From assembly GCF_002954405.1 (NCBI RefSeq), contig NZ_MQWC01000005.1, positions 1 to 64,000 on the forward strand: a stretch of DNA of 64,000 nucleotides, given 5' to 3'. The translations under genes were made by a program, and so were the position numbers. Under the pieces are notes generated by a model. It was not told the origin of the DNA. It worked only from the letters and a program-made list of their open reading frames with translations, and searched no databases. The DNA comes from Salinibacter sp. 10B. GTDB lineage: Bacteria; Bacteroidota; Rhodothermia; Rhodothermales; Salinibacteraceae. Numbering within the stretch: the first letter of the stretch is position 1; every line of letters begins with the position of its first letter. Of this stretch, positions 43,301 through 54,400 are shown piece after piece.

Positions 43301-46300
43301 GTTGAGGAACAGGACGTTGTTCATGAGACCAACCGGTTTTATCGGCTTCGAGTCCCGATCGCGTCTCGCACATATGAAGTTGCTGGCGTGAAACCGCAGA
43401 ACGGAGGGCTCTTCGATCGCCCGGGCGTAACCGACGCAATCGATACGGCTCGGAATAACGTCCGACCATTTGACGACCGGTTCGACAATTCCCCCTCGTC
43501 TCCTACGGCGCGGCTCGTCGAGTGGACGCAAACGTTTTACCACGATGCCAACGGGAACCCCACCCGTACCGTCGCAGATACCGATGTCCCCGTTCGGCAC
43601 CATCACGACGAAGAGGCGCGTTTGACGGATCCGTTGGTGCAGGATGTGTACGGCTCCGAGGTGGACGCCCAGCGGCTACGGAGTCTCGGCTACGTGAAGC
43701 GAAACGGCTACTGGTGGGCCCCGTCGCCGATCAAAAGCTACGAGGGGCCGGAAGGGTTTTACCTGCTTTCTTCCGAGACGGACCCGTTCGGACACACCTC
43801 GCAGCAAACCTACGACAGCAGCTTCCTTCATGTAGACTCGACGACCGACAAGCGGGGCAACACGACGAAGATAGAGGTCGACCCTTATGCGCTGCAGCCT
43901 CGGTGGGTCAAAGACCCGAACGGAAATGTTTCTGAGATGCTGTATGACCCCCTCGGGGTGCTGCACGTCACCTCGCGCCACGGCCAACAGCTCGACGACG
44001 CGGGCTCTCTGGTCGATGCTGGCGACGAGCCGCTGGATCAGTATCAGCTGCGGACGGCGCCTCGGGACATGGAGCAGGTCCTACAAGACCCGCATCACTT
44101 CCTTCAGGAGGCCACCTCGTTTTACCACTACGATCTTTTTTCCTGGCGTGACACTCGGTCAGGGTCACAGGGCAGTCCCCAACCGGTTCATCGGCTGAAG
44201 GTCAACCGAGAAACCCACGTACACGATTTAGAAGGCGGGCAGACCGACCTTCAGTTTGCCGTCGACTACCTGGATGGATGGGGGCGAGACGTACAGACGA
44301 AGAAGAAAGTCGGGGCCGGGAAGGCCCAGGTGGTCCAGTCTGACGGCTCGGTTCACGAGGAGCAGGTTCAGGGCCGTTGGTTGACAACCGGACGCACGAT
44401 TTACAACAACAAGGCTCTCCCCCTAAAGCAGTACGAGCCCTACTATTCCGCAACGCCACAGTATCTGGACAACCAGGCCCTAAACCACTTCGGGGTCACC
44501 CCGGTCTACCGGTACGATCCGCTGGGGCGCCACGTGCGGACCGATACCCCGAAGGGCTTCTTTTCTGAGACCACAATTACGCCGTGGCGGGTGGAGACCT
44601 CCGATGAGAATGACACGGTCGAGCGGTCCTTCTACTTCCAGACCCATGTGCAGCCGGGCCTGGTGTCCGGAGCGGAAAAGAAGGCCATCGACAAGGCGCG
44701 CCAGCACGCAGACACCCCGAGTGTGGACCTGCTAGACCCGCTCGGGCGACCGTTTTTGACGCAGGAACAAGCGGAAAAGGGAGGGGACCTCCTAGAGACA
44801 TACCGGGCTTATGATGCCCTTGGGCGCGAGCGCGTCGAAGTCGACCCGCGCCAGCACGAGAAAAACGAGTCCCGTGCATCGGGCGATGAGGTAGAGACGT
44901 TCGAGCGAACCTACGACATGTCAGGCGCGGAAATCCGAAGTGTCAATATTGATCGCGGCGAACGCCGTCAGCTTGTCGACGCCATGGGGCGCCGGGTGGG
45001 GTATTGGACCGGGCGAGGACATCACAGACAGATCGAGTATGATGCCCTTTCCAGGAAGACCTCTGTGCAAGTTTTCGCTCCCGGCAGCAGCGCAGGGCGT
45101 ACGGTGCAGGTGCGGACCTATGGAGAGGATTCAAGTGTTGCCAACGCCGCCGATCGGAATGCACTTGGTCGTTTGGTGGAGCACCGAGACCGAGCCGGAG
45201 TCCGGACCGTCGAGCGGTACGACCAGGCCGGCCGACCTCTTGCGGCGGAGCGACAACTGCGCTCAGCCTACGGGAAGCCTGTCGATTGGGAAGCTGGGCA
45301 GCATACAGGCTTGGAGTCGGATCACTACGAGCTGACCCAGTCCTTTGACGCGCTCGGCCGAATTGTGCAGCGCAGTCTGCCCGACGGGAGTGTGCAAAGG
45401 CCCCAGTTTTCAGAGGGGGGCTGGCTCGAGAAGCTCAATGTAAAAGCCGCCGGGGGATCGGTTGACGAGAACGTCGTGGCAGGGATGGATCGCGATGCGA
45501 AGGGGCGGCGGACCCAAATGCAATACGGCAACGGGGTTCGGTCTCATTACACGTACGACCCACAGACAGGACATCTTCGCCGTCAGCGCAGTACTCGTCC
45601 CGCGAGCGAGAATGGGTCCCAGACCCGGGAGCCGATTCAGGAGATTGACTATACCTACGATCCCGTCGGAAATGTCACCCGGCGGGAGGACACGACGCGG
45701 GAGCACCTGTTCGATGCGTTCCCTCGGTCATCGTCGAGCCCTGCGCATTCGGAGTACACATATGATGCCCTCTATCGTCTGGAAGAAGCGACAGGATGGG
45801 TCCACAAAGGGCTACTCGAGCACGACTATGCTGCCGACACGTCCCCCCCCGACCCTGTAAAGGGCACCCGTTTTGCCTCTCTAAATGACGGTCAGGCTCT
45901 TGAGCGCTACACCCGGACCTATGACTACGATGCGGCAGGCAATCGGACCGAGATGAAGCACATCGGGGCCAGTCAATCATGGACTGCCGAGATGTGGGTC
46001 GACGACAAATCGAATCGAAGCACCACGAAGACGCGTCGGGATGGAATCGACCGACAGAATCCAGCGGCACTGTTTGATGCCGATGGCAATCGGTCACAGC
46101 TCGATCATGTCGCGGAGATCGAGTGGGACGATCGGAACCGTATGCGTCGCGCGGTAATCGACGACACCGTCGTGAATGGACGCCCAAAACACGCGGTGTA
46201 TTTTGTGTATGCGTCGAGCGGAAGTCGGATGCGCAAGGTGGAGGAGCGGGTGCGCAGCGGCGTCCGGCGCGTGACGGAGACCATTTATCTAGGCGATTGT

Positions 46301-48346
46301 GAGATCAAGCGTCAGTACAAGGAGGAACGCACCGTCTTCGAGCGAAAAACGTCGCATGTGGGCGACGGGGAGGAGGTCGTTGCGTCGGTCCACCACTGGA
46401 CGGTCGATGACCTCGGCCGGGAGACCGACCGGCCCGGATCGGCCAAGATTCACTACCGCCTGCGGGACCAGCAGAATACAACCACGCTCCACCTCGACAG
46501 CCAGGCCCAGGTTATCAGCTACGAAGAACACTTTCCCTTTGGCGGGAGCTCCTTTCTGACAGGACGCAAGATGCAGGAGGTGCGGTCGCGGGCCCATCGA
46601 TACATGGGGAAAGAGCGGGACGACGTCACCGGCCTATACTACTTTGGGCAGCGCTACTATGCTTCCTGGATTGGGCGGTGGATGAGTCCGGACCCGGCGG
46701 GGGCAGTTGATGGATTGAATCTGTACGCTTTTGTCCGCAACAACCCCGTCGGCCGAGTAGATCCCAGCGGATTAAATTCTGAAGCAAACGATTTTCAACG
46801 CCGGGTCCAGCAGCAGGCCGTCCCAGTGAGTCGGTTGCCGGAGGGACTTCAAGACGAGGTTGATGTCAAAGAACTCAAGGAAGAGGGCAAAGCCTACTAT
46901 TTTGCAGCGTCTCAGCAAAAGGACGAGTTTAAGACGGCTGAGAGTTTTGAGCAGCTCCACAAGTTCGCTCAGGAGCATGATGTCCCCATTCGCAAATTTG
47001 ATCCACAGGCCGAGAGCATTCGGGAGTTTGCTGAGGAGCAAGGAGCGGGAAAAACGATTGGGGAGGCATTGGCCTCTTCCGATGAAGTGTACACCGCCTC
47101 AGACGTAGAGGGAGGTCTCAAAGGAGACGCTGAATCCGATACGGCGTCCAGGGGGGAGTCCGGCTCAGCAGAATCTCAAGACAAGAAATCCTCCAAGTCG
47201 GAAACGTCTTCAGGTACGGATCGCAGCGGCGGACAAGAGTCAGAAAATCAATCCGATAGCTCTTCCTCAGGAGGGGAGCAGTCGGAGGAGCAGCGCAAAT
47301 CCAAGAGTCAGCCAGGCAACCAAGAGTCCGGCCAGGGACCGGAGGATACGTGGATGCCGAGAGTAGATCGACCGCCAGAGTACGACAAAGGAGAAGCGCT
47401 TGACGACTTACAGACATTTCTGGACGTGGTAGGACTCGTGCCAGGATTAGGAGAGCCTGCCGATGCGCTGAATGCACTGGTATCGTTGAGCCGAGGAAAT
47501 TACGGCGATGCCGCACTGAGTGGAGCTGCAATGATCCCCTTTGCCGGGTGGTTTGGTACAGGGGCGAAATTTGGCAAGAAAGCAGGAGTTGATGACGCCG
47601 TTGCAAAAGCAATAAAAGAGTCAGGCGAAGAGGGGGGCGGGAAAGCTGTCAAGGAAGGACTGGAGGAAGGGTCCGGGAAGGCTGTCCGGGAAGGAACTGA
47701 GGCCGGCTCGGATGTTCGTCGGGCTGGTAAAAAAGGTGAGGGGACGTCTGGAAAAGGAGTTGAAGAAGGATCCGATATTAACGAAGAGCGACTCAGAAAA
47801 CTAAGAAAACGAAGGGAGCAAGGTCGTGAACCTAGCGAGCGGCTAAAAAGGCTACACGAACTTTCCAAGCGTGACGATATCCCATGGGTGGCTGGTGACA
47901 AGGAGCTTTATGAAGCTGCACAGGATGCGAAAGGACCGGGGTTGTCTCGGGAATGGCGTAATTTCCGTAGCCGATTGGGGAACCGGCTTGAAAAACGGGG
48001 ACGAGACGTGAAAGGAAAACCCTTTCATCACTGGAAAAAGAAGAGCCGGTACCCTGATAAGGCAGACGACCCGGAGAATTTATACCTGACTCCAAATGAG
48101 GAAGTGCATAAAGAGGGGTTTCATCGAGCGCAAGATAGGGTGCTGAATAGGGAGACAGCTCCAGGTATGAGTGACTCTGCGACCAGAGATTTGTTCAACG
48201 GAATGTCTGAAAGTAAGCCCATGTCGGACATCCGTAAGCAACTACAGAGAGAGGATCCGACTCTGAGGGATCCCGACCCAATTAATCCAAACCGAGAAAA
48301 TGTGAGAGATCTCGATAACATAGATCGCGCTTTGGAAAACTGGTGA
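40361..48346 (+). CDS. Tc toxin TcB-TcC fusion protein with HNH-like C-terminal toxin
   Basis: A 2661-residue single-chain TcB-TcC. Residues 25-380 are the SpvB/TcaC N-terminal domain (GKASLEVPLPIPPGRSNFTP and GLFGRGWSLNLAHISRK). Residues 455-660 hold VCBS/FG-GAP-like repeats (ADMTGDGLTDVVRV) of the TcB propeller. Rhs/YD repeats follow from about 1480 and end in the TcC core RYMGKERDDVTGLYYFGQRY, SPDPAGAVDGLNLYAF and DPSGL at residue 2138, the autoproteolytic aspartyl protease region of TcC proteins. The last 523 residues are the variable payload: a Ser/Gln-rich linker, a pretoxin segment (VGLVPGLGEPADALNALVSL) and an HNH-like end with H2556-H2557 in KPFHHWKKKSRYPDKADDPE and HKEGFH. B and C are usually two genes. 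An ATG at 40298 is also in frame. Confidence 0.88.
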   Translation: MSASTNSWNRAGDASEDQEDTLPSIGEELTVSSFTGKASLEVPLPIPPGRSNFTPHLSLQYAGGAANGLFGRGWSLNLAHISRKQDDRVPTYSNDPDESTFVSSRSGELVPVRSGDGAVESRVEEGGRFHVVRYQPRVEGAFERIEQWRERSTGTSHWRATDANGVTRIFGRSEATRIHHPEDPQQIFRWLLERVYDQEGNVQQYEYARENHADVPEGAPAESHRDEERRTNAHLKRVRYANTSPYRPEQAGFSEGNRWMYQVVFDYGGHDETNPDPTPQGTWRARPDPFSRYRAGFEMRTYRLCRRVLVFQRDKPNSSTPTLTRSLDLTYGPRSENDTLNTAEARRGVQLQEIGLTGYRPNGSGGTWTKQVPPLSLTYTKPQIDADVKVLEGGEHYLPNSIDGTQHALADLLQEGLRGLLARNANRDAYGRSRGDGSFDEPSPLDRPSATGGGSPTYADIDGNGKMEAVTHQGAAPGTYELDGATQSWGKHEPFENALRERWADGAVAQGDLTGDQLPDAYVSTPDEVVWYESEGRTGHRAASRTSQPRGDQESPPMVGSEPGVGLYQADMTGDGLTDVVRVRNGHVAYWPNQGYGRFGRRVTMGKAPRVASSDQFDPRRLRLVDLTGTGTADLLYIGGDGVCYWYNESGNSFGSKHCLDVFPPVSRLHSLQVVDLFGDGLPCLVWSSPLPGDSGSSLRYVQLQTEPPHQLEQMENGMGKDVRISYGSSVEHYLRDRREGRSWNSALPVQQTVVDKIERIDHVGQTRTHTEYQYHDGYFDGVEREFRGFGCVETVDTEQVSEYAGLEAEDYVAPSREVTWFHPGLPPEELGQEDEWPYRAYDGDPQSGRSLTSWIENEGQLSARTRREAYRALGGEVVRKEVYGEDEDPAADLPYRVREKSAGVRVLQDRANDSHAVVHPIPSETLDRRYERTKDDPRVRHRLVLQVGPYGTEERVATVAYPRRTQHAQHEEQKHLHLTVEEQDVVHETNRFYRLRVPIASRTYEVAGVKPQNGGLFDRPGVTDAIDTARNNVRPFDDRFDNSPSSPTARLVEWTQTFYHDANGNPTRTVADTDVPVRHHHDEEARLTDPLVQDVYGSEVDAQRLRSLGYVKRNGYWWAPSPIKSYEGPEGFYLLSSETDPFGHTSQQTYDSSFLHVDSTTDKRGNTTKIEVDPYALQPRWVKDPNGNVSEMLYDPLGVLHVTSRHGQQLDDAGSLVDAGDEPLDQYQLRTAPRDMEQVLQDPHHFLQEATSFYHYDLFSWRDTRSGSQGSPQPVHRLKVNRETHVHDLEGGQTDLQFAVDYLDGWGRDVQTKKKVGAGKAQVVQSDGSVHEEQVQGRWLTTGRTIYNNKALPLKQYEPYYSATPQYLDNQALNHFGVTPVYRYDPLGRHVRTDTPKGFFSETTITPWRVETSDENDTVERSFYFQTHVQPGLVSGAEKKAIDKARQHADTPSVDLLDPLGRPFLTQEQAEKGGDLLETYRAYDALGRERVEVDPRQHEKNESRASGDEVETFERTYDMSGAEIRSVNIDRGERRQLVDAMGRRVGYWTGRGHHRQIEYDALSRKTSVQVFAPGSSAGRTVQVRTYGEDSSVANAADRNALGRLVEHRDRAGVRTVERYDQAGRPLAAERQLRSAYGKPVDWEAGQHTGLESDHYELTQSFDALGRIVQRSLPDGSVQRPQFSEGGWLEKLNVKAAGGSVDENVVAGMDRDAKGRRTQMQYGNGVRSHYTYDPQTGHLRRQRSTRPASENGSQTREPIQEIDYTYDPVGNVTRREDTTREHLFDAFPRSSSSPAHSEYTYDALYRLEEATGWVHKGLLEHDYAADTSPPDPVKGTRFASLNDGQALERYTRTYDYDAAGNRTEMKHIGASQSWTAEMWVDDKSNRSTTKTRRDGIDRQNPAALFDADGNRSQLDHVAEIEWDDRNRMRRAVIDDTVVNGRPKHAVYFVYASSGSRMRKVEERVRSGVRRVTETIYLGDCEIKRQYKEERTVFERKTSHVGDGEEVVASVHHWTVDDLGRETDRPGSAKIHYRLRDQQNTTTLHLDSQAQVISYEEHFPFGGSSFLTGRKMQEVRSRAHRYMGKERDDVTGLYYFGQRYYASWIGRWMSPDPAGAVDGLNLYAFVRNNPVGRVDPSGLNSEANDFQRRVQQQAVPVSRLPEGLQDEVDVKELKEEGKAYYFAASQQKDEFKTAESFEQLHKFAQEHDVPIRKFDPQAESIREFAEEQGAGKTIGEALASSDEVYTASDVEGGLKGDAESDTASRGESGSAESQDKKSSKSETSSGTDRSGGQESENQSDSSSSGGEQSEEQRKSKSQPGNQESGQGPEDTWMPRVDRPPEYDKGEALDDLQTFLDVVGLVPGLGEPADALNALVSLSRGNYGDAALSGAAMIPFAGWFGTGAKFGKKAGVDDAVAKAIKESGEEGGGKAVKEGLEEGSGKAVREGTEAGSDVRRAGKKGEGTSGKGVEEGSDINEERLRKLRKRREQGREPSERLKRLHELSKRDDIPWVAGDKELYEAAQDAKGPGLSREWRNFRSRLGNRLEKRGRDVKGKPFHHWKKKSRYPDKADDPENLYLTPNEEVHKEGFHRAQDRVLNRETAPGMSDSATRDLFNGMSESKPMSDIRKQLQREDPTLRDPDPINPNRENVRDLDNIDRALENW
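46775..48346 (+). other. variable toxin region of the TcB-TcC fusion
   Basis: Everything after the Rhs core motif DPSGL. In TcC proteins this part is cut off inside the cocoon and injected into the target cell. It contains a low-complexity Ser/Glu/Gln stretch (about 47140-47345), a hydrophobic pretoxin segment (47400-47580), a short tandem repeat (EGGGKAVKEG / EGSGKAVREG, about 47625-47695) and a C-terminal HNH-like nuclease candidate (about 47900-48140). Confidence 0.7.
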
Positions 48347-48373
48347 GAACAGAGATTGTCAGTCCAGCTTCGC

Positions 48374-48395
48374 CCTGTAGCTATACTACAACAGG
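48374..48395. promoter_or_regulatory. stem-loop between the two Tc genes
   Basis: CCTGT and ACAGG flank AGCTATACTAC, and an alternative TGTAG-CTATA-CTACA pairing overlaps it. It lies in the 89-bp gap between the fusion gene and TcA and could tune their ratio. No U-tract. Confidence 0.3.
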
Positions 48396-48435
48396 TCTCT
48401 TCTCACAATCCCCCCAAAACACCTAACTTTCTGCC

Positions 48436-51400
48436 GTGTCTGAATACCGCGTACATCTCACGATCGCCGGCGATCAAACAGAACACCTCACCCAGAAGCT
48501 TCAAGAAGTGGCCGGCCTGACGGCCCAAGGGGCGAGCGATGTCATCGGTCGTCTTGGGGTGGTCGGACAAGATTACGGTTTCAGGGAGGCCCGTCGCGTG
48601 GCCGGACAGATCGAGATGGCGGGGGGGCAAGCCATGATTCTTCCGCAGGAGTCTGTCGATTTGGAAGACGGTCGGCCCCTTCAGATCCAGGTGCTGGACG
48701 CAGAGGATCAGCCCCTTTCGGGAGTCACCGTGCACCTACACAACGAGAATGGCGAATTTTCGGACGCGATTGAGCCTGCTGAAACCACCGAAAACGGGCG
48801 CGCTACGTTTTCAGGCTTCACTACGCTCGTCAACGAGCACTTCGAGACCTATCCTCCGATCTGGTTCGAGGTCGAGAAGGGAGGCGACGAGTTCAACGTC
48901 ACTCACAGTGCCTTTCAGTGGCCGGGCTTCCTGGATTCCTCGGATGACGTAATTTACGTCGTCCAGGTGGCTGAAGAGACCGAGGAGGATACGGAGCCGA
49001 CCGACCGGCAGTATCGGATATCGGGCACTGTCGTCAATGAGAAGTCGCGAGAAGGGCTCGCCGGATTGAGAGTGCAGGCCTGGGATCGAGATGTCGTGCA
49101 TGACGACTTTCTTGCCGCAGCCACAACGGGAAGGGCGGGGTCATTCTCCCTCCAGTTTGCCCCCGTTCGGTTTAAGGAAACGCACTTCGAGGAGGGACCG
49201 AACGTCTTTTTCCGCATTCTGGATGGCGATACGGTACTTGCTGAGATTGACCGATCTGATTTGAATGGGCTCGGGTCCAGTGGAGACGTGGAGGTGACGC
49301 TCCCCGTGCCCCCGCCGGCGGAGAAGGGCAGTAGAAAAGAACGACGCGTTTTTGGACAGGTAACCAGGGCGGACGAGGGCCCTGGGGCTGGTCTGACCGT
49401 CAAAGCTTACGATCGGGATCTTCGGAGTGAGCAGCTTCTAGGTACGGCGACGACAAATCAGGACGGGCACTATGCGATTGGCTACACTCCTGATGCCTTC
49501 CGGAGAGCAGAGAAAGAGAATGCGGACTTGCGTCTCAGGGTCTATAACGATTCTGGGCGAGAGTTATCCGTCGCCCTTTCAGGGGAGGAACAAGACACGG
49601 TCTTTAATGCCCAGCCGTCGCAGAAAGTCGATATCGAAGTCACGGACCCTCACGTTGAGTCCTCGTTATACGAGCGGCTCCGTTCAGACATCGACCCGCT
49701 CCTAGAAGGCGTTTCGCTTCGAGACCTGACCAATGAGGACATTGACTTTCTTCTCCACGAGGTCGGTCGGCCCCGGAAGTACATCGGGTATGTGGCCGAT
49801 GATGCACGCCTACGGATGGAGGCCAACGTGCCGGAAGGGGTTTTCTTTGGTCTTGCGATGCAAGGGATCGGCGTTGTCGAGCCAGAAACTGGGGGGCGAC
49901 CACGTCTTGATATGCCGACCGTGCTTGGGCAGACCATCGATGAGATTATCGACGGGGTCGAGGCGGCCATCGAAGAGAATCAGATTCCCCACGGTGTGGA
50001 AGAGCAGATTCCAGCCGTACGAAGGGAGTTAACCCAATTGAAACGGAGTGCCCCTTCGGAGAGCCGCAAAAAGCGGGCAGATCGGGTGAAGGAGGTAGGT
50101 CGCATTGCGGGGGTCAATTCAGAGGCGCAGAAAGAACTGTCCCGGCAACTGGCCGATGGACAGGTATCGGACGAGACATGGTCTCAACTGGTTGAACAGG
50201 GCACTCTGACCGAAGACGATGTACGGGAGGTGCAAACCACCTTGTCTGTCAATGCTCTGGTTGGAGATTATACTCCCATGACCGAGCGGCTACGCACCGA
50301 GTCCGTCCCCCGGTTGGATCGACCGGTCCAGTCGCCAGAAGACCTGGCTGCCCTTCGGCCAGACGATTGGAAAAGGCTCACAGAAGACTCAGACATCTCC
50401 CCGCCGGCCGATCTTTCTGCAAGCCAGTACGCAGAGCGCCTTGCGAATAGGGTCGAGCAGCAGTTCCCAGTCGCGTCGTTGATTCACCGCACGGTGAAGT
50501 CTGATCATGCGGACGCCTGGAGCCAGATCGAGGAGGTGCACAGCCTCACTGAAGAGAATCCGGATTTGTTTTCGCGCCTTACCGATGAACGGCTTTCTCT
50601 GAGTGAGGTCCAGTTTGCGGATCGAGGGGAAGAGGAAGTGCAGTCGTTGAAAGAGAGCCTGAAGAATATAAAATCGTTTGCACGGACGTACTCGTACTTA
50701 AATACGGCAGAGACGCTGGACCGAGAAGACCTTACCGTTTCAGAAAAGGTCGAACGCGTGCAGGCCGACATGACGGCCCTGCAAACCTTCTTTGATGACA
50801 ATGGGATGCAAGAGCTGCAGGCGCTCAATTTGGTGTCGCTGCCCACGGAGGACGGAGGCCCTGAGCCCATATATGAAGGGGTGGACGAGGAGCGACGGCC
50901 GCAGGTGCGGAAGCAGGCGATGGCATTTCAGCGAACGCTGAGCGTGGCGCCGAGTGTTGATGGATCGCGGGCACTTCTGGCTGAGGGTCTCGATTCGGCG
51001 GCTCGGATCCAGGCTCACTCGCCAGGCACACTCTCGGAGCGTACCGGGCTTTCACGGGAGGAGGCAGAGACGGTCTACCGACGCGCCCGTGAGCTTAAGG
51101 CCGAGGTGAACCGCATTGGGGTAGGACTTGCCACAGAACACCCAGCGCTTCGCACGAATCCTGGGATGGTCGAAGCACCGGACCGCCTGGATACCGACTT
51201 GCGAGAGATCGACGGGTATGCCGACCTGTTTGGCCCTCAAGACTACTGCGACTGCGATCACTGCACGTCTATCTTTGGTCCCGTTGCCTATTTTGTCGAC
51301 TTGATGCGATTTGTTGAGAGGAATATTCTCAGCGAAAACGACTTTTCAGGCGCGCAAGCTCTCCGACTTGAAAACCGCCGACCGGACCTGTGGGAACAGC

Positions 51401-54400
51401 CGTTAAGCTGTGAGGCGGCTACCGAACTCCTGCCCACCCTCACCATCATCAACGAGATACTCGAACGGTACGTGGCCGGGGACACAGCTGATGACACCAC
51501 GCCGGAGGCGCGTGCACGGGCCGCCTACAAGTTGCTCCGACAAGCCGAGCATTCGTTTCGGTTGCCCTTTCACCGGCCGCTTGTCGAAATTCGAATCTAT
51601 CTCGAGCATTTCGGCATCGATCTGGACCAGCTCGTAGAGCTCGTGCATGGATGGGGCCACCGCGCCGCGCGAGAATCGCTCGAACTGGCACCGGAGGAGG
51701 CCGACCAAATCGTTACCCCGGACACGTCGGAGCAGCATCTCCGAGACTTGTACGGCATCCCGTCCGGACAAAGCCTGACCGAGCTGTCCGTACAGACCGT
51801 TCTTGAGGCCAGCGGGCTTGAGCGAGATGTCCTGACCCGGGTCGTGAAGCTTGGGGTCGTGAATGGGAGCGGCACCACCCTCCAGATCCAACGGCAGCGC
51901 GCTTCGGCCGGCTCAAATAAGTATACGGAGCGGGTTGTAAACCTCTCTGCGGACAAACTGGACCGCTTGCATCGGTTTGTCCGCCTCCATGCTCGCCTCC
52001 CCTGGACCGTCGAGGCCCTCAATCACATCTTGCGCCGCAAGGCGCCTGCCCTCTTTGCCGATTCCTCCTCCGAAGAGGATCGACAGGAGGCGTTGAAGTA
52101 CATCGCGGGACTGCGCAGAATACAGGAAACGCTTGAGCTTAAGACGGAGGATCTGATTGCACTGGTCGATCGGATCCCAGCGGTTGCGCTCGCCCCTGAT
52201 GAGCGGAGTCTCTTCGATCGTTTGTTCAATCCGGAGCGGTTGGGCCCAGAGCCGGAAGATCGCACGCGCTGGACACCGTCGACCCTTCCGATTTTCCAGC
52301 ACCCCGTGTTTGCAGCGTCCGGATCCCAGGGGAGCACGGATCTGGATAAAAATCACTACCGTCTGATGAGTGCCCTGAGCGTTGAGGAGGAGACGTTCGC
52401 TGTGCTCCTGGACCGTGTATTGGGGAGCGAGGCCGACCCGTCGACCGCAGAGGTGCAGCTGACCCATGATCGCCTCTCCCGGCTCTATCGGCATGCGCAA
52501 TTAGTAAAACATACGGAGTTGGAGATCGAGCCACTCTTTGCAGTGCTGGAAACGGTCAAGCAGTCGGCGGGAGCCGAGGTCCAATCACTCCAGGATGTGC
52601 AAGACCTTTTGAGATACCGCGAATGGCAGAAGCCAAGCCCCTTCAGTGTGGGTCAGGTGCAGGACCTGCTCGACGGAGCGGGGGGGACCTGGACAGACCG
52701 CGAAATCCGGAAGGCGCTTAAACAGGCGGAAGAGGCCGCCCAGGCGGTCACTTTTCCGCTGGACGTGCTGTTGGCCCCGTCGGCAATCGGCACGCCAGAG
52801 GCCGACGTTCTGGTCGAGGTCCTCATGAATCGCGGCATCTTGGCTGAGGTCTCCAGTAACGGGAACGATCAAAGCCGCGCCTCCCGCTATCGGGTGACCG
52901 ATGCCTTTGATCCGACGACCTCCTTGCCGCTCACATTCCACGACGATCAGGGGCAGGTCGATACTGCGCGCAATAGCGCCCATCAGGACGAACTGAACGT
53001 CCTTCGAAATAACGAAACCCAGCTCCGGAATCTTCTAGCCGATCATTTGCCGGATGAGGCGGCGGTCGATGCGCTTGCTGGCTCGTTTGGGATCTCCCCG
53101 GCGACGTTCCGAACGCTTTTTCAGCGCAGCGTCTTGGATGTTGACAGCCGGAGTGACCGTCTCATCTTGACGGAGGCCCCGGGGGCATCGTCGGCGATTC
53201 CATCGAAAGTCAAGACCTTCTTCGAACAGATTGAGCAGACGCTCGGCTGGGCCGAGCCCCTCGGCCTGAAGGACGAGGCGCTAGCGTTTGTGGTGGCCCA
53301 CCCAAAGATCTTTGCCTTGCCGGCCGTCGGATCCGCGCCGACTCTCGATACGGTTCGACAGCTCGTCCGCTATGCCTCGTGGCGAGAAGAGACTGAACAG
53401 CCGGAAACGTTGGATGCGTTGCTGGCGACCAATGTGACCGATGCTACACTCCTTGCAGAGGTCCTGGGCGTGTCCTCATCGCGTGCCGGCAGTTTTATGG
53501 AAGCGCTCCCGTTGCCCGCGAGCGGATCGCAAGGATCGCCTGAGCCGGCGGATGCTGTCCAGCGGTTTGCCAAGCTATACGGTGCAATCGGCATGGCTTC
53601 CCCATTGGGGGTTGATGGTCGAACCTTTGTTAACCTAGCCTCGGAACGATTTGAGGTTCTCCAAGAGGTCCGAGAAGGGGCGCTGGCCGCCTTTCGCTCC
53701 AAGTACGACGACGAGGAGAGTTTCCAAGAAGCCTTTGGCCCGTTCGAGGACCGGGTTCGTGAGCGACGCCGAACGGCCCTCGTGGACTTCATCCTGACCC
53801 ATCCAGAGCTGAGCTTTGACACCGAGCGGGACGTGTACCACCACTTCCTGATCGATCCGGAAATGGATGGCTGTGCCCAAACGTCACGGATCGTGGAGGC
53901 GACCGGTGCGCTCCAGCTCTACGTTCACCGGGTGCTCATGGGGCTCGAAAAAGACACCGACGGCGATCTTGTAGTTACGCCCACAGATGACGTCCGCGAA
54001 CAGTGGGAGTGGCGCAAGAATTATCGGGTCTGGGAAGCGAACCGAAAAATCTTTGTCTACCCAGAAAACTACTTGGAGCCCGATCTGCGAGACAACAAGA
54101 CCCCGCTCTTCAAGAATCTGGAGGACACCCTGCTCCAAAAAGAGATCACGGAGCAGACCGTCGAGACTGCGTATCGTAAATACCTGGAAGATCTGGAAGA
54201 CGTGGCCGGTCTGAAAGTGAGGGGGGTGTGTTGGGACGAGGAAGAAGAGGCGTACCACTTTTTTGGGACCACCAACAAGGAAGACAGTCGCTACTTTACT
54301 CGGTCCATGCGGTACGTCGGGGAGAGCGGCGGCTGGGACAGCCTCTATTACAGCTCAGAACGGCCGGTTGAGTGGACGCCGTGGCAAGAGGTCGACCTGA

